A stretch of DNA of 47,748 nucleotides from Actinomycetes bacterium. GTDB taxonomy: Bacteria > Actinomycetota > Thermoleophilia > UBA2241. The DNA lies in NCBI GenBank assembly GCA_029547745.1, contig JAKPOQ010000034.1:1-47748 (forward strand). Reading direction: 5' to 3'. Made by a program: the position numbers and the translations under genes. The notes beneath the pieces were generated by a model that saw only the letters and a program-made list of their open reading frames with translations, searched no databases and was not told where the DNA came from. The first letter of the stretch is position 1. Each line of letters starts with the position of its first letter. Shown here one piece after another: positions 17,409-25,959 of this stretch.

Positions 17409-18356
17409 ATGGCCGATCTGCTTGTCTACAGCGAGAAGACCCAGACGGCCTGCGAGCTGGCCGCGAAAGGGCGCGAGTTCGCCCAGGCGCTCGGGCTCGG
17501 CGTGAGCGCCGCCGCCCTGGGCGAAGGAGCTGCGGCGGCCGCCCCCGAGCTCGGCGCCGCCGGCGCCGACCGGGTGTTCGTGAGCGAGGACCCGGCCCTC
17601 GCCGGCTGGCCGGCCGACGCGGTGGCCGCCGCCCTGGCGCAGATCGCCGCCGAGGCCGGCGCCACGGTCGTCCTGCTCGGCTCGACGCGGCGCGGCAAGG
17701 AGCTCGCCGGCCGCCTGGCCGAGAAGCTCGGCGCCGGCGCCGTCACCGACGTCAATGCCCTGGAGCTCGAGGGCGGCGAGTTCGTCGCCGCGCGCTACGC
17801 CTTCGGCGGCGCCACGATCGCGCGCGAGAAGGTGGCGAGCGACGTCAGGGTGTTCGCCATCATGCCCAAGACCTTCTCCAATGAGGGCGCGAGCCCCGGC
17901 GCCGGCACGGTGATCACGCCGGCGCTGCAGCTCGCGACGGGCATGAAGGTGGTCGAGCGCCGCGCCAAGGAGGGCGGCGCCGTCAGCCTCGACGCGGCGC
18001 CGCGCATCGTCGGCGTCGGCCGCGGCTTCGGCAAGAAGGAGGACCTCGCCCTCGGCGAGGAGCTCGCCGCCGCCCTCGAGGCCGTCGTCGGCTGCACCAA
18101 GAGTCTCGCCGACTTCCAGTGGTTGGGCGAGGACCGCATCATCGGCCTGTCGGGCGCCAAGACGTCCCCGGACCTCTACGTCGGCGTCGGCATCTCGGGG
18201 CAGGTCCAGCACACCGTGGGAGTCGCGAGCGCCAAGCTGATCGCGGCGATCAACAAGGATAAGGAAGCGCCCATCTTCCAGATGGCCGACTACGGCATCG
18301 TCGGTGACCTCTACGAGGTCGTGCCGGCCGTGATCGAGCGGCTCAAGGCGGTGTGA
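17409..18356 (+). CDS. fixB: FixB / electron transfer flavoprotein alpha subunit
   Basis: VGVGRGFGKKEDLALGEELAAALEAVVGCTKSLAD...DLYVGVGISGQVQHTVGVASAKLIAAINKDKEAPIFQMADYGIVGDLYEVVP. Confidence 0.95.
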   Translation: MADLLVYSEKTQTACELAAKGREFAQALGLGVSAAALGEGAAAAAPELGAAGADRVFVSEDPALAGWPADAVAAALAQIAAEAGATVVLLGSTRRGKELAGRLAEKLGAGAVTDVNALELEGGEFVAARYAFGGATIAREKVASDVRVFAIMPKTFSNEGASPGAGTVITPALQLATGMKVVERRAKEGGAVSLDAAPRIVGVGRGFGKKEDLALGEELAAALEAVVGCTKSLADFQWLGEDRIIGLSGAKTSPDLYVGVGISGQVQHTVGVASAKLIAAINKDKEAPIFQMADYGIVGDLYEVVPAVIERLKAV

Positions 18357-18531
18357 CGCTCAAGGATTGACGGCGCGGTGTGGGCGCGAGGCGAGCACAC
18401 GCGCCCAGGGACGGTCGGGACTCCGTCGCGACCGTCCGGACCGTGTCAAGGCCAGCCCGGCGGCGCGTACCCCCCGCGCGCCGCAAGGCTCGCTCCCTGC
18501 GGACGAGAGACGGCGTCCCCGGGAGCGCACC

Positions 18532-18562
18532 GGGGCGGGGCCGGCTTCGCCGGCCCCGCCCC
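18532..18562. terminator. Perfect 14-bp-arm hairpin between convergent fixB and amidinotransferase
   Basis: GGGGCGGGGCCGGC-ttc-GCCGGCCCCGCCCC. Confidence 0.7.
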
Positions 18563-18622
18563 TCCCCTTCCGATGCTGCGTCTTCAGGGCGTCTCGTCTG
18601 CCGTCGCGCCCTTGGGCGCCGC

Positions 18623-19813
18623 TCAGAAGTACGACTTCAGCTCCCCGCGCCGGCGGATGTCGAGGCTCGCGCAGTGGAACCCGCCGCCGATCGTCTCGAA
18701 GTCGTAGAACGGGCACTCGATGGGCTTGAGGCCCCACTTCTTGAACGCCCGGACCAGGTCGTCCTCGCCCTTGCTGACGATCACGCGTTCCTCGTCCAGC
18801 ATCAGGACGTTCATGCAGATCCAGCGCGAGCAGTTGTAGAGGGGGTGGTCCGCCGGCATCAGCGGTTCAGGGCAGGTGAGGACGTCCCACCCCGCCGTGG
18901 TGAACATCTCGGGGACCTTGACGCAGCGCGTGGGGTGCACGAGCAGCTTGCCGGGGGCGAGCGGGTAGAAGGTCGCGTCGATGTGCATCGGGTGCGTGTC
19001 GTGGATCTCGACCTCGTGGACACTGAACTCGGGGGCGAGGTGGCGACGCAGCCATTCGATGCCGGACCCGTTGCAACAGCTCGAGCGGGCGATGAAGACG
19101 TCACGCCCACACTTGATGGCGTCGGCGGCGTCGAAGAGCGGCTCGTGCTCGGTGAGGCAGAAGCGCTGCGGCTCGTCCTCTTCCGGGGCGACGTACCCCT
19201 CGACGTAGTCGGCGTCGGTGAGCTCCGGGCGGGGCGCCGCGACCCAGCGCGCCCCGCCCTGGAAGTACTCCTTGCAGAGGCTCTTGTAGGCATGGTGCTC
19301 GAAGTAGCGGCTGCGCCAGCCCATCGGCGTCTCGATGATCTCGTCGCCGATCACGAACAGGACGTCGCGCGGCATGAGCGCGTAGCACGAGCTGGGGAGG
19401 GACCAGCCGGGGGCGGCGATGGGCCTGTCCCAGGCGAAGCGTTCGGGGCGGCGCACGGTGACGCCTTCGGCCTCAAGGATGTGCACGAAGCCCTCGACGT
19501 CGGCCTCAGCCTTCTTGAGCATCTCGAGCGGCCAGCGCTTGCCGCCGTTGGCCTTGAAGAACTCCCATAGCGTCTTGTCGTGGACGACCGCCGGCATGAT
19601 CACGTCCCAGGGCGGGACCATCGCGTCCTCGACGATGCCGACGACGACCTCCTCGAGCGGGTCCCACTCGTTGTAGACGTGGACGGGGGAGGAGGGGGAA
19701 GCGGCGCGACCGGTGGAAGGCGACGCGGGGGAGGATGCAGCGGATGACGGCGCACCGGAGGTCGGGACGGGTGAGGCCGGAGGCGGGACGGGTGAGGATG
19801 CTGCCTGGTTCAC
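18623..19813 (-). CDS. Amidinotransferase (glycine/inosamine amidinotransferase-like)
   Basis: YNEWDPLEEVVVG, IHDTHPMHIDATFYPLAPGKLL, GGGFHCASLDIRR (catalytic His/Cys); GTG start behind aaaggag. Confidence 0.87.
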   Translation of the reverse strand: MNQAASSPVPPPASPVPTSGAPSSAASSPASPSTGRAASPSSPVHVYNEWDPLEEVVVGIVEDAMVPPWDVIMPAVVHDKTLWEFFKANGGKRWPLEMLKKAEADVEGFVHILEAEGVTVRRPERFAWDRPIAAPGWSLPSSCYALMPRDVLFVIGDEIIETPMGWRSRYFEHHAYKSLCKEYFQGGARWVAAPRPELTDADYVEGYVAPEEDEPQRFCLTEHEPLFDAADAIKCGRDVFIARSSCCNGSGIEWLRRHLAPEFSVHEVEIHDTHPMHIDATFYPLAPGKLLVHPTRCVKVPEMFTTAGWDVLTCPEPLMPADHPLYNCSRWICMNVLMLDEERVIVSKGEDDLVRAFKKWGLKPIECPFYDFETIGGGFHCASLDIRRRGELKSYF

Positions 19814-19959
19814 GGGGACTCCTTTCGTCGTGGCGCGCCCGGATTCTACGCCGGCGCGCCACAGGGCGGGCCTCATGTGGCGCGCCATCCCGCTTCTGAC
19901 GGGGCGCGCGCTCTTCGAGGCGGCGTGCGCAGCGGCCCACAGTCAGGCCCACGCGGCGG

Positions 19960-19965
19960 TATGAT
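19960..19965 (+). promoter_or_regulatory. Probable -10 box (TATGAT) for tRNA-Ile2
   Basis: TATGAT 10 bp upstream of the tRNA. Confidence 0.45.
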
Positions 19966-19975
19966 GACGCCGCGT

Positions 19976-20052
19976 GGGCCTATAGCTCAGTTGGTCAGAG
20001 CAGCCGACTCATAATCGGCCGGTCGCAGGTTCGAGTCCTGCTGGGCCCACCA
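19976..20052 (+). tRNA. tRNA with CAT anticodon, probably tRNA-Ile2 (lysidine-modified), CCA encoded
   Basis: Acceptor GGGCCTA/TGGGCCC, anticodon loop CTCATAA with GCCGA/TCGGC stem resembling ileX-type. Confidence 0.9.
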
Positions 20053-20222
20053 CCGTTGCATCCCACGCGTGGTGTCGCAGACTGGATGTGCTCCGCGCCA
20101 AGCGCGGAGAGGTTGTCTGGCATGACGTTCTTCACGCCAGACGCCATTCTCACCGTCGCGGCGAAAACGGCCGTAACAGTGAAACGGTGCAGCATCCCGA
20201 GAGTCGGGGTGCTCGAAGAGCC

Positions 20223-20957
20223 TCACTTCGCCTGCCATTCGTTCGCAAAGCGGAGACCGCGCAGCTTGCCGAAGTCGAACCGCGAGAGAGGATTGAGGCT
20301 CGTGCGCAACGGTCCAAGGAGAGGCGCCGGCATCCCCAGCTCTTGGCCGATTGCGCCGAGCATGGCGCGGACGCGGGGAGGTTCATCGAGAGCCACTCGA
20401 GCAAGGTGTGCGAACGCATCGTCATCGGCCAGCAGGCGCTTGATCCGCTCGGCGGTCTCTTCGGGCGAGAGATCACTGGTCATCGCGTGGTCGCGCAGGA
20501 GCTCGAGAACGGCCGCCTCGTCGGCGCTCAGGCATCGCCGGCTCGGCGGCCGGCCCACGGTCATGGTCCATTCCCGCGGTCGAGATCCCGGCCGGGTGGT
20601 GGGCGTGGCGAACTGGGGCCGCGCGGGGTTCTGCGTGGAAAGTCCGAGCGCATTCGCAGCCGTGAGGCCGGCAGGATGAACCGGCGCCTTGAGCAGACGG
20701 GAAAGCACGTCGGCCTGCGTCGCGCGGCTTTCGCCAAGCGTGGACGGACGCGGCCTGTAGTACGTGCCCTTGTGCACCCGCCGGAGCTCGCCTTGGCGGG
20801 CAAGACGTGAGAGGGCCTGGCTGACTGCCTGAGGCGAAAGGTCGGGGAAATCGTCGCGGCGCCAAAGGCGCTCGCCGCCGCGCATCACGCGGTCGCGCAC
20901 CGCTGCCGCGGTGCGGCCGGCCCGCCCGCGGGCAGGGGCTGTCAATCTGCTTGGCAT
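20223..20957 (-). CDS. AbiEi antitoxin-like / DUF6088 family protein
   Basis: wHTH N-terminus (WRRDDFPDLSPQAVSQALSRLARQGELRRVHKGTYYRPRPSTLGES). Confidence 0.7.
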   Translation of the reverse strand: MPSRLTAPARGRAGRTAAAVRDRVMRGGERLWRRDDFPDLSPQAVSQALSRLARQGELRRVHKGTYYRPRPSTLGESRATQADVLSRLLKAPVHPAGLTAANALGLSTQNPARPQFATPTTRPGSRPREWTMTVGRPPSRRCLSADEAAVLELLRDHAMTSDLSPEETAERIKRLLADDDAFAHLARVALDEPPRVRAMLGAIGQELGMPAPLLGPLRTSLNPLSRFDFGKLRGLRFANEWQAK

Positions 20958-20984
20958 GCGGGAAATATCGACGGCAGCGGAGCC

Positions 20985-21018
20985 AATGTCAAGTTTTTCT
21001 CGTCAAACACTTGACATT
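20985..21018. promoter_or_regulatory. Candidate operator: inverted repeat AATGTCAAGT-N14-ACTTGACATT
   Basis: Perfect 10-bp arms 20985-20994 / 21009-21018 upstream of the AbiEi-like gene. Confidence 0.6.
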
Positions 21019-21243
21019 ATCACCTTTTCACCGAGGCGAGTCGGTGGTCTACGACCGTTTGCCGTCCTTGCGCCATTCGCTCGCGTCGGCTCCTTGCTGG
21101 TGGCCGTGTTTCGCTCCCTGTACCTGAGCGCCGACTCTTGCTTAGTTCGTCCGCCCGCCGCGCTAGAGTAGACAATCACCAGACAGAGACTGCCGCGACA
21201 AGGCCCAGCCCCGACGCGCCGGCGTGCGAGGGGGAGCACGAGG

Positions 21244-21519
21244 ATGGACGGAGCCCAGCCGACGAAGCTCGTCAACTTCATCTGGGGGATCGCCGACGAC
21301 GTGCTGCGCGACCTCTACGTGCGCGGCAAGTACCGCGACCTGATCCTGCCGAGCATGATGAAGCGGAGATCGAGCTGGCAGGCGGCTTCCTTCAGGAACC
21401 TCATGATCGGGCGACGCGAGGTGCAGTTGTTGGAGGGGGATCCGAGCGGGCCGGAACCTTGGCCGGTCGCCATTATCGCCGTACTTCGCTCGAACAACCT
21501 TGCGATTGTCAGGATTTGA
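21244..21519 (+). pseudogene. N-terminal remnant of a type I restriction-modification HsdM gene
   Basis: KLVNFIWGIADDVLRDLYVRGKYRDLILP matches HsdM N-terminus, then similarity stops. Confidence 0.7.
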
Positions 21520-21573
21520 AACGCCTTGGGTTCACTACGTGCATCATCGGAAGCGATTCCATAATATCTGACC

Positions 21574-23325
21574 ATGGCTGCGCATCACTCATTCGACGTC
21601 GGTCATCGTGTGGCCTGGCAGGCTGACAGCTCGTCAGAACAAGTCCAGGTGGCGACATCTTCTGCTTCGGCGAGGTCCGATAGTCCATTGGCTCGCAAGG
21701 CGCGGGGCGCCTTCTTTACGCCTGCCGGACTGTGTGACTATGTCGTCACATGGGCGGTCAGGGATCCCAATGATCTTGTCCTAGAGCCCTCGTGCGGCGA
21801 AGCGGCGTTTCTGGCAGCGGCGGGCAGGCGCCTCCGTGCTTTGGACGGCGGGCAGCAGAGATCGCGCAGCCAGCTCATCGGCTACGAGCTGCACGAGGAC
21901 AGCGCGGAACTTGCCCGCGCACGCTTGGCCTCCGTGGGCGTCGAGGCCGACGTCGAAGTGGCCGACTTCTTCGGGGTGGAGCCCGTCGCCTGCTACGACG
22001 CAGTGGTCGGGAACCCCCCCTACATCCGCTATCAGGACTTCTCTGGCGAGGCACGTACGCGGAGCAGGGCAGCCGCTCTTCGCGCGGGTGTCTCGCTCAG
22101 TGGCTTGGCCTCCTCGTGGGCGGCGTTCACGGTCCATGCTGCACTGTTTCTGAAGCCTGAAGGACGACTCGGTCTGGTGCTCCCCGCTGAACTCCTGTCG
22201 GTGAACTATGCGGCAGGCGTGCGTCGCTACCTGATGGAGCGTTTCTCCCGTGTCCGTCTCGTGTTGTTCGACAAGCGTGTCTTCCCCGGCGTCCAGGAGG
22301 AGGTCGTGCTCCTTCTCGCCGAGGGGACCGGGCCGACCGATTGCTGCGAACTGCGACAAGTCGCAAATCTCGCTGAGCTTGACGCGAGGGAGGACAGAAG
22401 TCGGAGGTGGAGACCGGTCCGGCCCGAAGGCAAGTGGACGCCGAGCCTCATGTCCGCAGAAGCGCAGCAGGCGTACACCGATGTCACGTGCGGCAGCGGG
22501 TTTGCCACCTTGCAGGATTGGGGTGAGACGACGCTCGGGATGGTGACCGGCAACAACCGCTACTTCGCTCTCAGCCCGAGTCGGGCGGACGAGCTGGGTC
22601 TCGACGTGGCCGACGTCATAGCGGTGTCTCCGCCGGGGTCCCGCCATCTTCGCGCCCTTGCTCTGACTGAGGTTGCGTGGCGAGAGCTGGGCAAGATGGG
22701 CAAGTCGACGCTCCTGTTTCGGCCGAGCTCCAGTCCCTCACCTGCGGCGCAGGCGTACATCAGAGCCGGCGAAGAGACGAACGTCCACGAGGCGTACAAG
22801 TGCCGGGTGCGGTCTCCCTGGTGGCGAGTGCCGCTGGTTCCACCTCCCGACTTGTTTCTCACCTACATGAACGCCGACGCCCCGCGGCTGTGTTCGAACA
22901 GGATCCGAGCTCACCATTTGAACTCGGTCCACGGGCTGTATCTCCGCCCCGGTCTACGTCGCATCGGCATCGACCTGCTGCCGCTGGGTGCGCTGAATTC
23001 ACTGACCCTTCTCGGGGCTGAGGCGGTGGGCCGTTCATATGGCGGGGGGATGCTGAAGCTCGAGCCACGCGAGGCGGATCGCCTCCCGGTACCGTCGCCC
23101 GCTTCACTCATCTCCGCATGGAAGTCGTTGTCGGCAATCAGGCCTTGTGTCGCGCAAGCGCTGCGCGGCGGCTCCCTTCGCGATGCTGTGAGGCTAGTTG
23201 ACGACTGTCTCCTGGTCGAGCATCTGGACCTGGCGAGGAGCCAAGTCAAGGTGTTGCGCGAAGCCTATGAGGAAATGAGCGCGCGTCGCAGAGCTCGCGG
23301 AACTGAGCCTCATGTCCCGGGTTGA
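21574..23325 (+). CDS. N6-adenine DNA methyltransferase (type II R-M like)
   Basis: ARGAFFTPAGLCDYVVTWAV, VLEPSCGEAAFL (motif I), VVGNPPYIRYQ (motif IV). Confidence 0.92.
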   Translation: MAAHHSFDVGHRVAWQADSSSEQVQVATSSASARSDSPLARKARGAFFTPAGLCDYVVTWAVRDPNDLVLEPSCGEAAFLAAAGRRLRALDGGQQRSRSQLIGYELHEDSAELARARLASVGVEADVEVADFFGVEPVACYDAVVGNPPYIRYQDFSGEARTRSRAAALRAGVSLSGLASSWAAFTVHAALFLKPEGRLGLVLPAELLSVNYAAGVRRYLMERFSRVRLVLFDKRVFPGVQEEVVLLLAEGTGPTDCCELRQVANLAELDAREDRSRRWRPVRPEGKWTPSLMSAEAQQAYTDVTCGSGFATLQDWGETTLGMVTGNNRYFALSPSRADELGLDVADVIAVSPPGSRHLRALALTEVAWRELGKMGKSTLLFRPSSSPSPAAQAYIRAGEETNVHEAYKCRVRSPWWRVPLVPPPDLFLTYMNADAPRLCSNRIRAHHLNSVHGLYLRPGLRRIGIDLLPLGALNSLTLLGAEAVGRSYGGGMLKLEPREADRLPVPSPASLISAWKSLSAIRPCVAQALRGGSLRDAVRLVDDCLLVEHLDLARSQVKVLREAYEEMSARRRARGTEPHVPG

Positions 23326-24043
23326 CGACTACCTCATCGCCGCCTTGAAAGCCCTGCCGTCAAAGCCCGACGACAGAGCGAAGCAGTCGGAGAAGAAGGC
23401 CTATTCTGAAGCGATGAGCGCCGGAGTCGCCCTGGCTCTCGCGACTGAACTGCGCGCGAGAGGCATGACAGAGGCCCGGCCGGCCAGGCCTGGGGAACCT
23501 GGTCTTTCGGGGGCAGAGAGGCGGCTTGCCGGCGGCATCGGCGCGAAGAAGGTCGACGTCACCTGGGCCACGGAAGAGTCAGGCCTTCTTCTCGGGATCA
23601 GCGTCAAGACCATAAACTTCTGTGACGGCAGGACGGGGAACTATCAGAAGAACCTGACCAACAGGCGTGGTGACATGCTCGCCGAAGCGCTGACTCTTCA
23701 TCGGCGATTCCCCTACGCGGTCGTGGCTGGCTTCTTGTTCCTGGACATGGGCGCCAGATTCGATCAGACGGCGAAGCGAAAGTCCACGTTCGATAATGCC
23801 TTTCCCCGCCTCCGCTTGTTCACTGGCCGGCATGACCCTGCCGGCCGTGACGAGCAATACGAACGGCTCTATCTCGTGCTGGTGGACGCCGGCCAGGCTC
23901 GCCCCGTCTTCGAGTGCTACCACGTGTGTGAACCAGAGACGGCAGTCCTGCTGTCCGATGTGATGGATGACCTTGTAGGACTGGTGGCAGAGCGGAACTT
24001 CGACTTCTACGAGGCCGCCGACGGCCGGGTGGCTCGGGTCTAG
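23312..24043 (+). CDS. Putative cognate restriction endonuclease
   Basis: Overlaps MTase by 14 bp; KKVDVTW...GLLLGISVKTINFCD resembles a divergent PD-(D/E)xK core. Confidence 0.55.
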   Translation: MSRVDDYLIAALKALPSKPDDRAKQSEKKAYSEAMSAGVALALATELRARGMTEARPARPGEPGLSGAERRLAGGIGAKKVDVTWATEESGLLLGISVKTINFCDGRTGNYQKNLTNRRGDMLAEALTLHRRFPYAVVAGFLFLDMGARFDQTAKRKSTFDNAFPRLRLFTGRHDPAGRDEQYERLYLVLVDAGQARPVFECYHVCEPETAVLLSDVMDDLVGLVAERNFDFYEAADGRVARV

Positions 24044-24142
24044 GGTCTAGTTCTTTCGAGGGCGGTGGGCGTCGTGCTAGCGTATCGCAAGCAGCGGACG
24101 GGCCGGTCTCATGCCGGTCGTCCTGCCTGACCGGTCGACACT

Positions 24143-24790
24143 GTGAGGCCGTTTCGGCAAGATGATTCGGGCGAGATGCGAGTCTTCGGCCGTGTCTGGG
24201 TCGCGCTCGCCATCGCCCTCGGCGCTGCCGCCGGCGTCGTAGCGCAGTACTTGCGGCAGATGGTCGGACCCGTCGGAGTCCTCGGGGGCAGCACTGCCCT
24301 GTGGATTACGCTTGGCTATGTCCTGGCCTGGCGAGCCGTGCATGGCCGGGCTTGGCTGCAGGGATGGCTGCGGGCGACGGCGGTCATGGCCGCGTATCTG
24401 ATGGCGTGGGTAATCACGTATCACACAGTATTCGCGGTAAGGGAGCAGGTGGGGTTCGCCTCGGCTTGGTACGAGGCTCGTCCCTGGCTCGTCGTTCTCG
24501 CACCGGCTGCTGCGCTCCTCGGTCTGATCGCTACCGGATCATCCAAGAGAGGCCCGTTGGGCGAAGTCTGTCTGGCGTTGCCGGTCGCGTGGTCGTTGCC
24601 CGAGGCCGCGGCTGCGCTCGATCTCGGACTGCTGTGTTTTGCCATCGTCTGCGTACCGACGATCGCCGTCGCCCTGGTGCCCCTCTGCGCCGAGCGGCCA
24701 CGAGGCCTGAGTCGCGTCACCGTTCTGGCCACCGTCGTGCTCGGCGCTGTCGCCGTCTACTACGGGCTGCGGTACACAGCGGGGTGGTAA
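24143..24790 (+). CDS. Multi-pass membrane protein of unknown function (start may be ATG 24176)
   Basis: Several hydrophobic segments. Confidence 0.6.
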   Translation: MRPFRQDDSGEMRVFGRVWVALAIALGAAAGVVAQYLRQMVGPVGVLGGSTALWITLGYVLAWRAVHGRAWLQGWLRATAVMAAYLMAWVITYHTVFAVREQVGFASAWYEARPWLVVLAPAAALLGLIATGSSKRGPLGEVCLALPVAWSLPEAAAALDLGLLCFAIVCVPTIAVALVPLCAERPRGLSRVTVLATVVLGAVAVYYGLRYTAGW

Positions 24791-24981
24791 ACACCGCTCG
24801 GGCTGGGCCGGTACGCGCCCTAGCCGACCGGGCGCGTTTCGCTGCAAGGCTGCGGTGGATTACCCTCTGGGAGCGACCCGGGCCTGGCAGCCTCGGCTGC
24901 GCCACGTGACTCTTGTGGCGCTTCCCGGCTGTCCGGGTGGGCCACAGGTATCGCGAGTGCAGCTTCCAGGGAGGGAGTCCT

Positions 24982-25881
24982 ATGCGCTACCGCTACTACA
25001 CCTGCGACGTCTTCACCGACACGCGCTTCGGCGGCAACCCGCTCGCCGTGTTGCCCGAGGCGGAGGGGCTCAGCGCCGCCCAGATGCAGCTGATCGCCCG
25101 CGAGTTCAACTACTCCGAGTCGACGTTCGTGCTGCCGGCGGAGAAGGGGCACGACCGCCGCGTGCGCATCTTCACGCCGCCGGCGGAAGTGCCCTTCGCC
25201 GGCCACCCCAACATCGGCACCGCGTTCGTGCTCGCGAGCACGGGCGCGTTCGGGCCGCTGGACGAGCCGCGGACGCTGGTGTTCGAGGAGGACGCAGGGC
25301 TCGTTCCCATCACCATCGCGCGCGGCGAGGACGGACGCATCCGCTGCGAGCTCGAGGCCCCGCAGCCGCTGGCGAAGCGCGGGGCCGTGGACGTGGCGAC
25401 CCTTGCCTCCGCCGCCGGCCTCGAGGTGGACGACATCGTGACGACGACGCACGCGCCGCTCGTCGCCTCGGTGGGCCTGCCGTTCGTCATCGCCGAGCTG
25501 CGCGACCGGGACGCCCTCGCGCGCTGCCGGCTGGACGTCGCCGGCGCCGAGAAGCTCCTCGCCGCCGGCGCCGAGGTGCCCGACTTGCTTCTCTACGTCC
25601 GCTCGGCCGACGACTTCGACCTCCGGGCGCGCATGTTCTCGCCCCTCGACGGCATCCCTGAGGACCCGGCGACGGGCAGCGCCAACTGCGTGCTCGCCGC
25701 CCTGCTCAGCGACCTCGACCCGGCGTCGGACGGCGCCTTCTCCTTCCGCATCGCCCAGGGGGTGGAGATGGGACGGCCGAGCGTCCTCGAGGCGCGAACC
25801 GAGAAGAGGGACGGGACGGTCGTGAACGTCTGGATCGGCGGCGAGAGCGTGATGGTCGCCGAGGGGTGGATCGAGGTCTGA
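24982..25881 (+). CDS. PhzF family isomerase
   Basis: YTCDVFTDTRFGGNPLAVLPEA, FNYSESTFVLPAE, FTPPAEVPFAGHPNIGTAFVL, EDPATGSANC. Confidence 0.95.
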   Translation: MRYRYYTCDVFTDTRFGGNPLAVLPEAEGLSAAQMQLIAREFNYSESTFVLPAEKGHDRRVRIFTPPAEVPFAGHPNIGTAFVLASTGAFGPLDEPRTLVFEEDAGLVPITIARGEDGRIRCELEAPQPLAKRGAVDVATLASAAGLEVDDIVTTTHAPLVASVGLPFVIAELRDRDALARCRLDVAGAEKLLAAGAEVPDLLLYVRSADDFDLRARMFSPLDGIPEDPATGSANCVLAALLSDLDPASDGAFSFRIAQGVEMGRPSVLEARTEKRDGTVVNVWIGGESVMVAEGWIEV

Positions 25882-25959
25882 GCGCCGGCGCGGCTGACGC
25901 GTCGTTGGGCTGATCCGCGACGGCGCTCAGACCTCCCGGTCCGCCGGCGCGGCGCGAGG

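Noticed and set aside
19976-24055. Integrative element using tRNA-Ile2 as attachment site
   Set aside because: No integrase and no repeat of the tRNA 3' end (GTTCGAGTCCTGCTGGGCCCACCA) found around the far edge; island-like content only.
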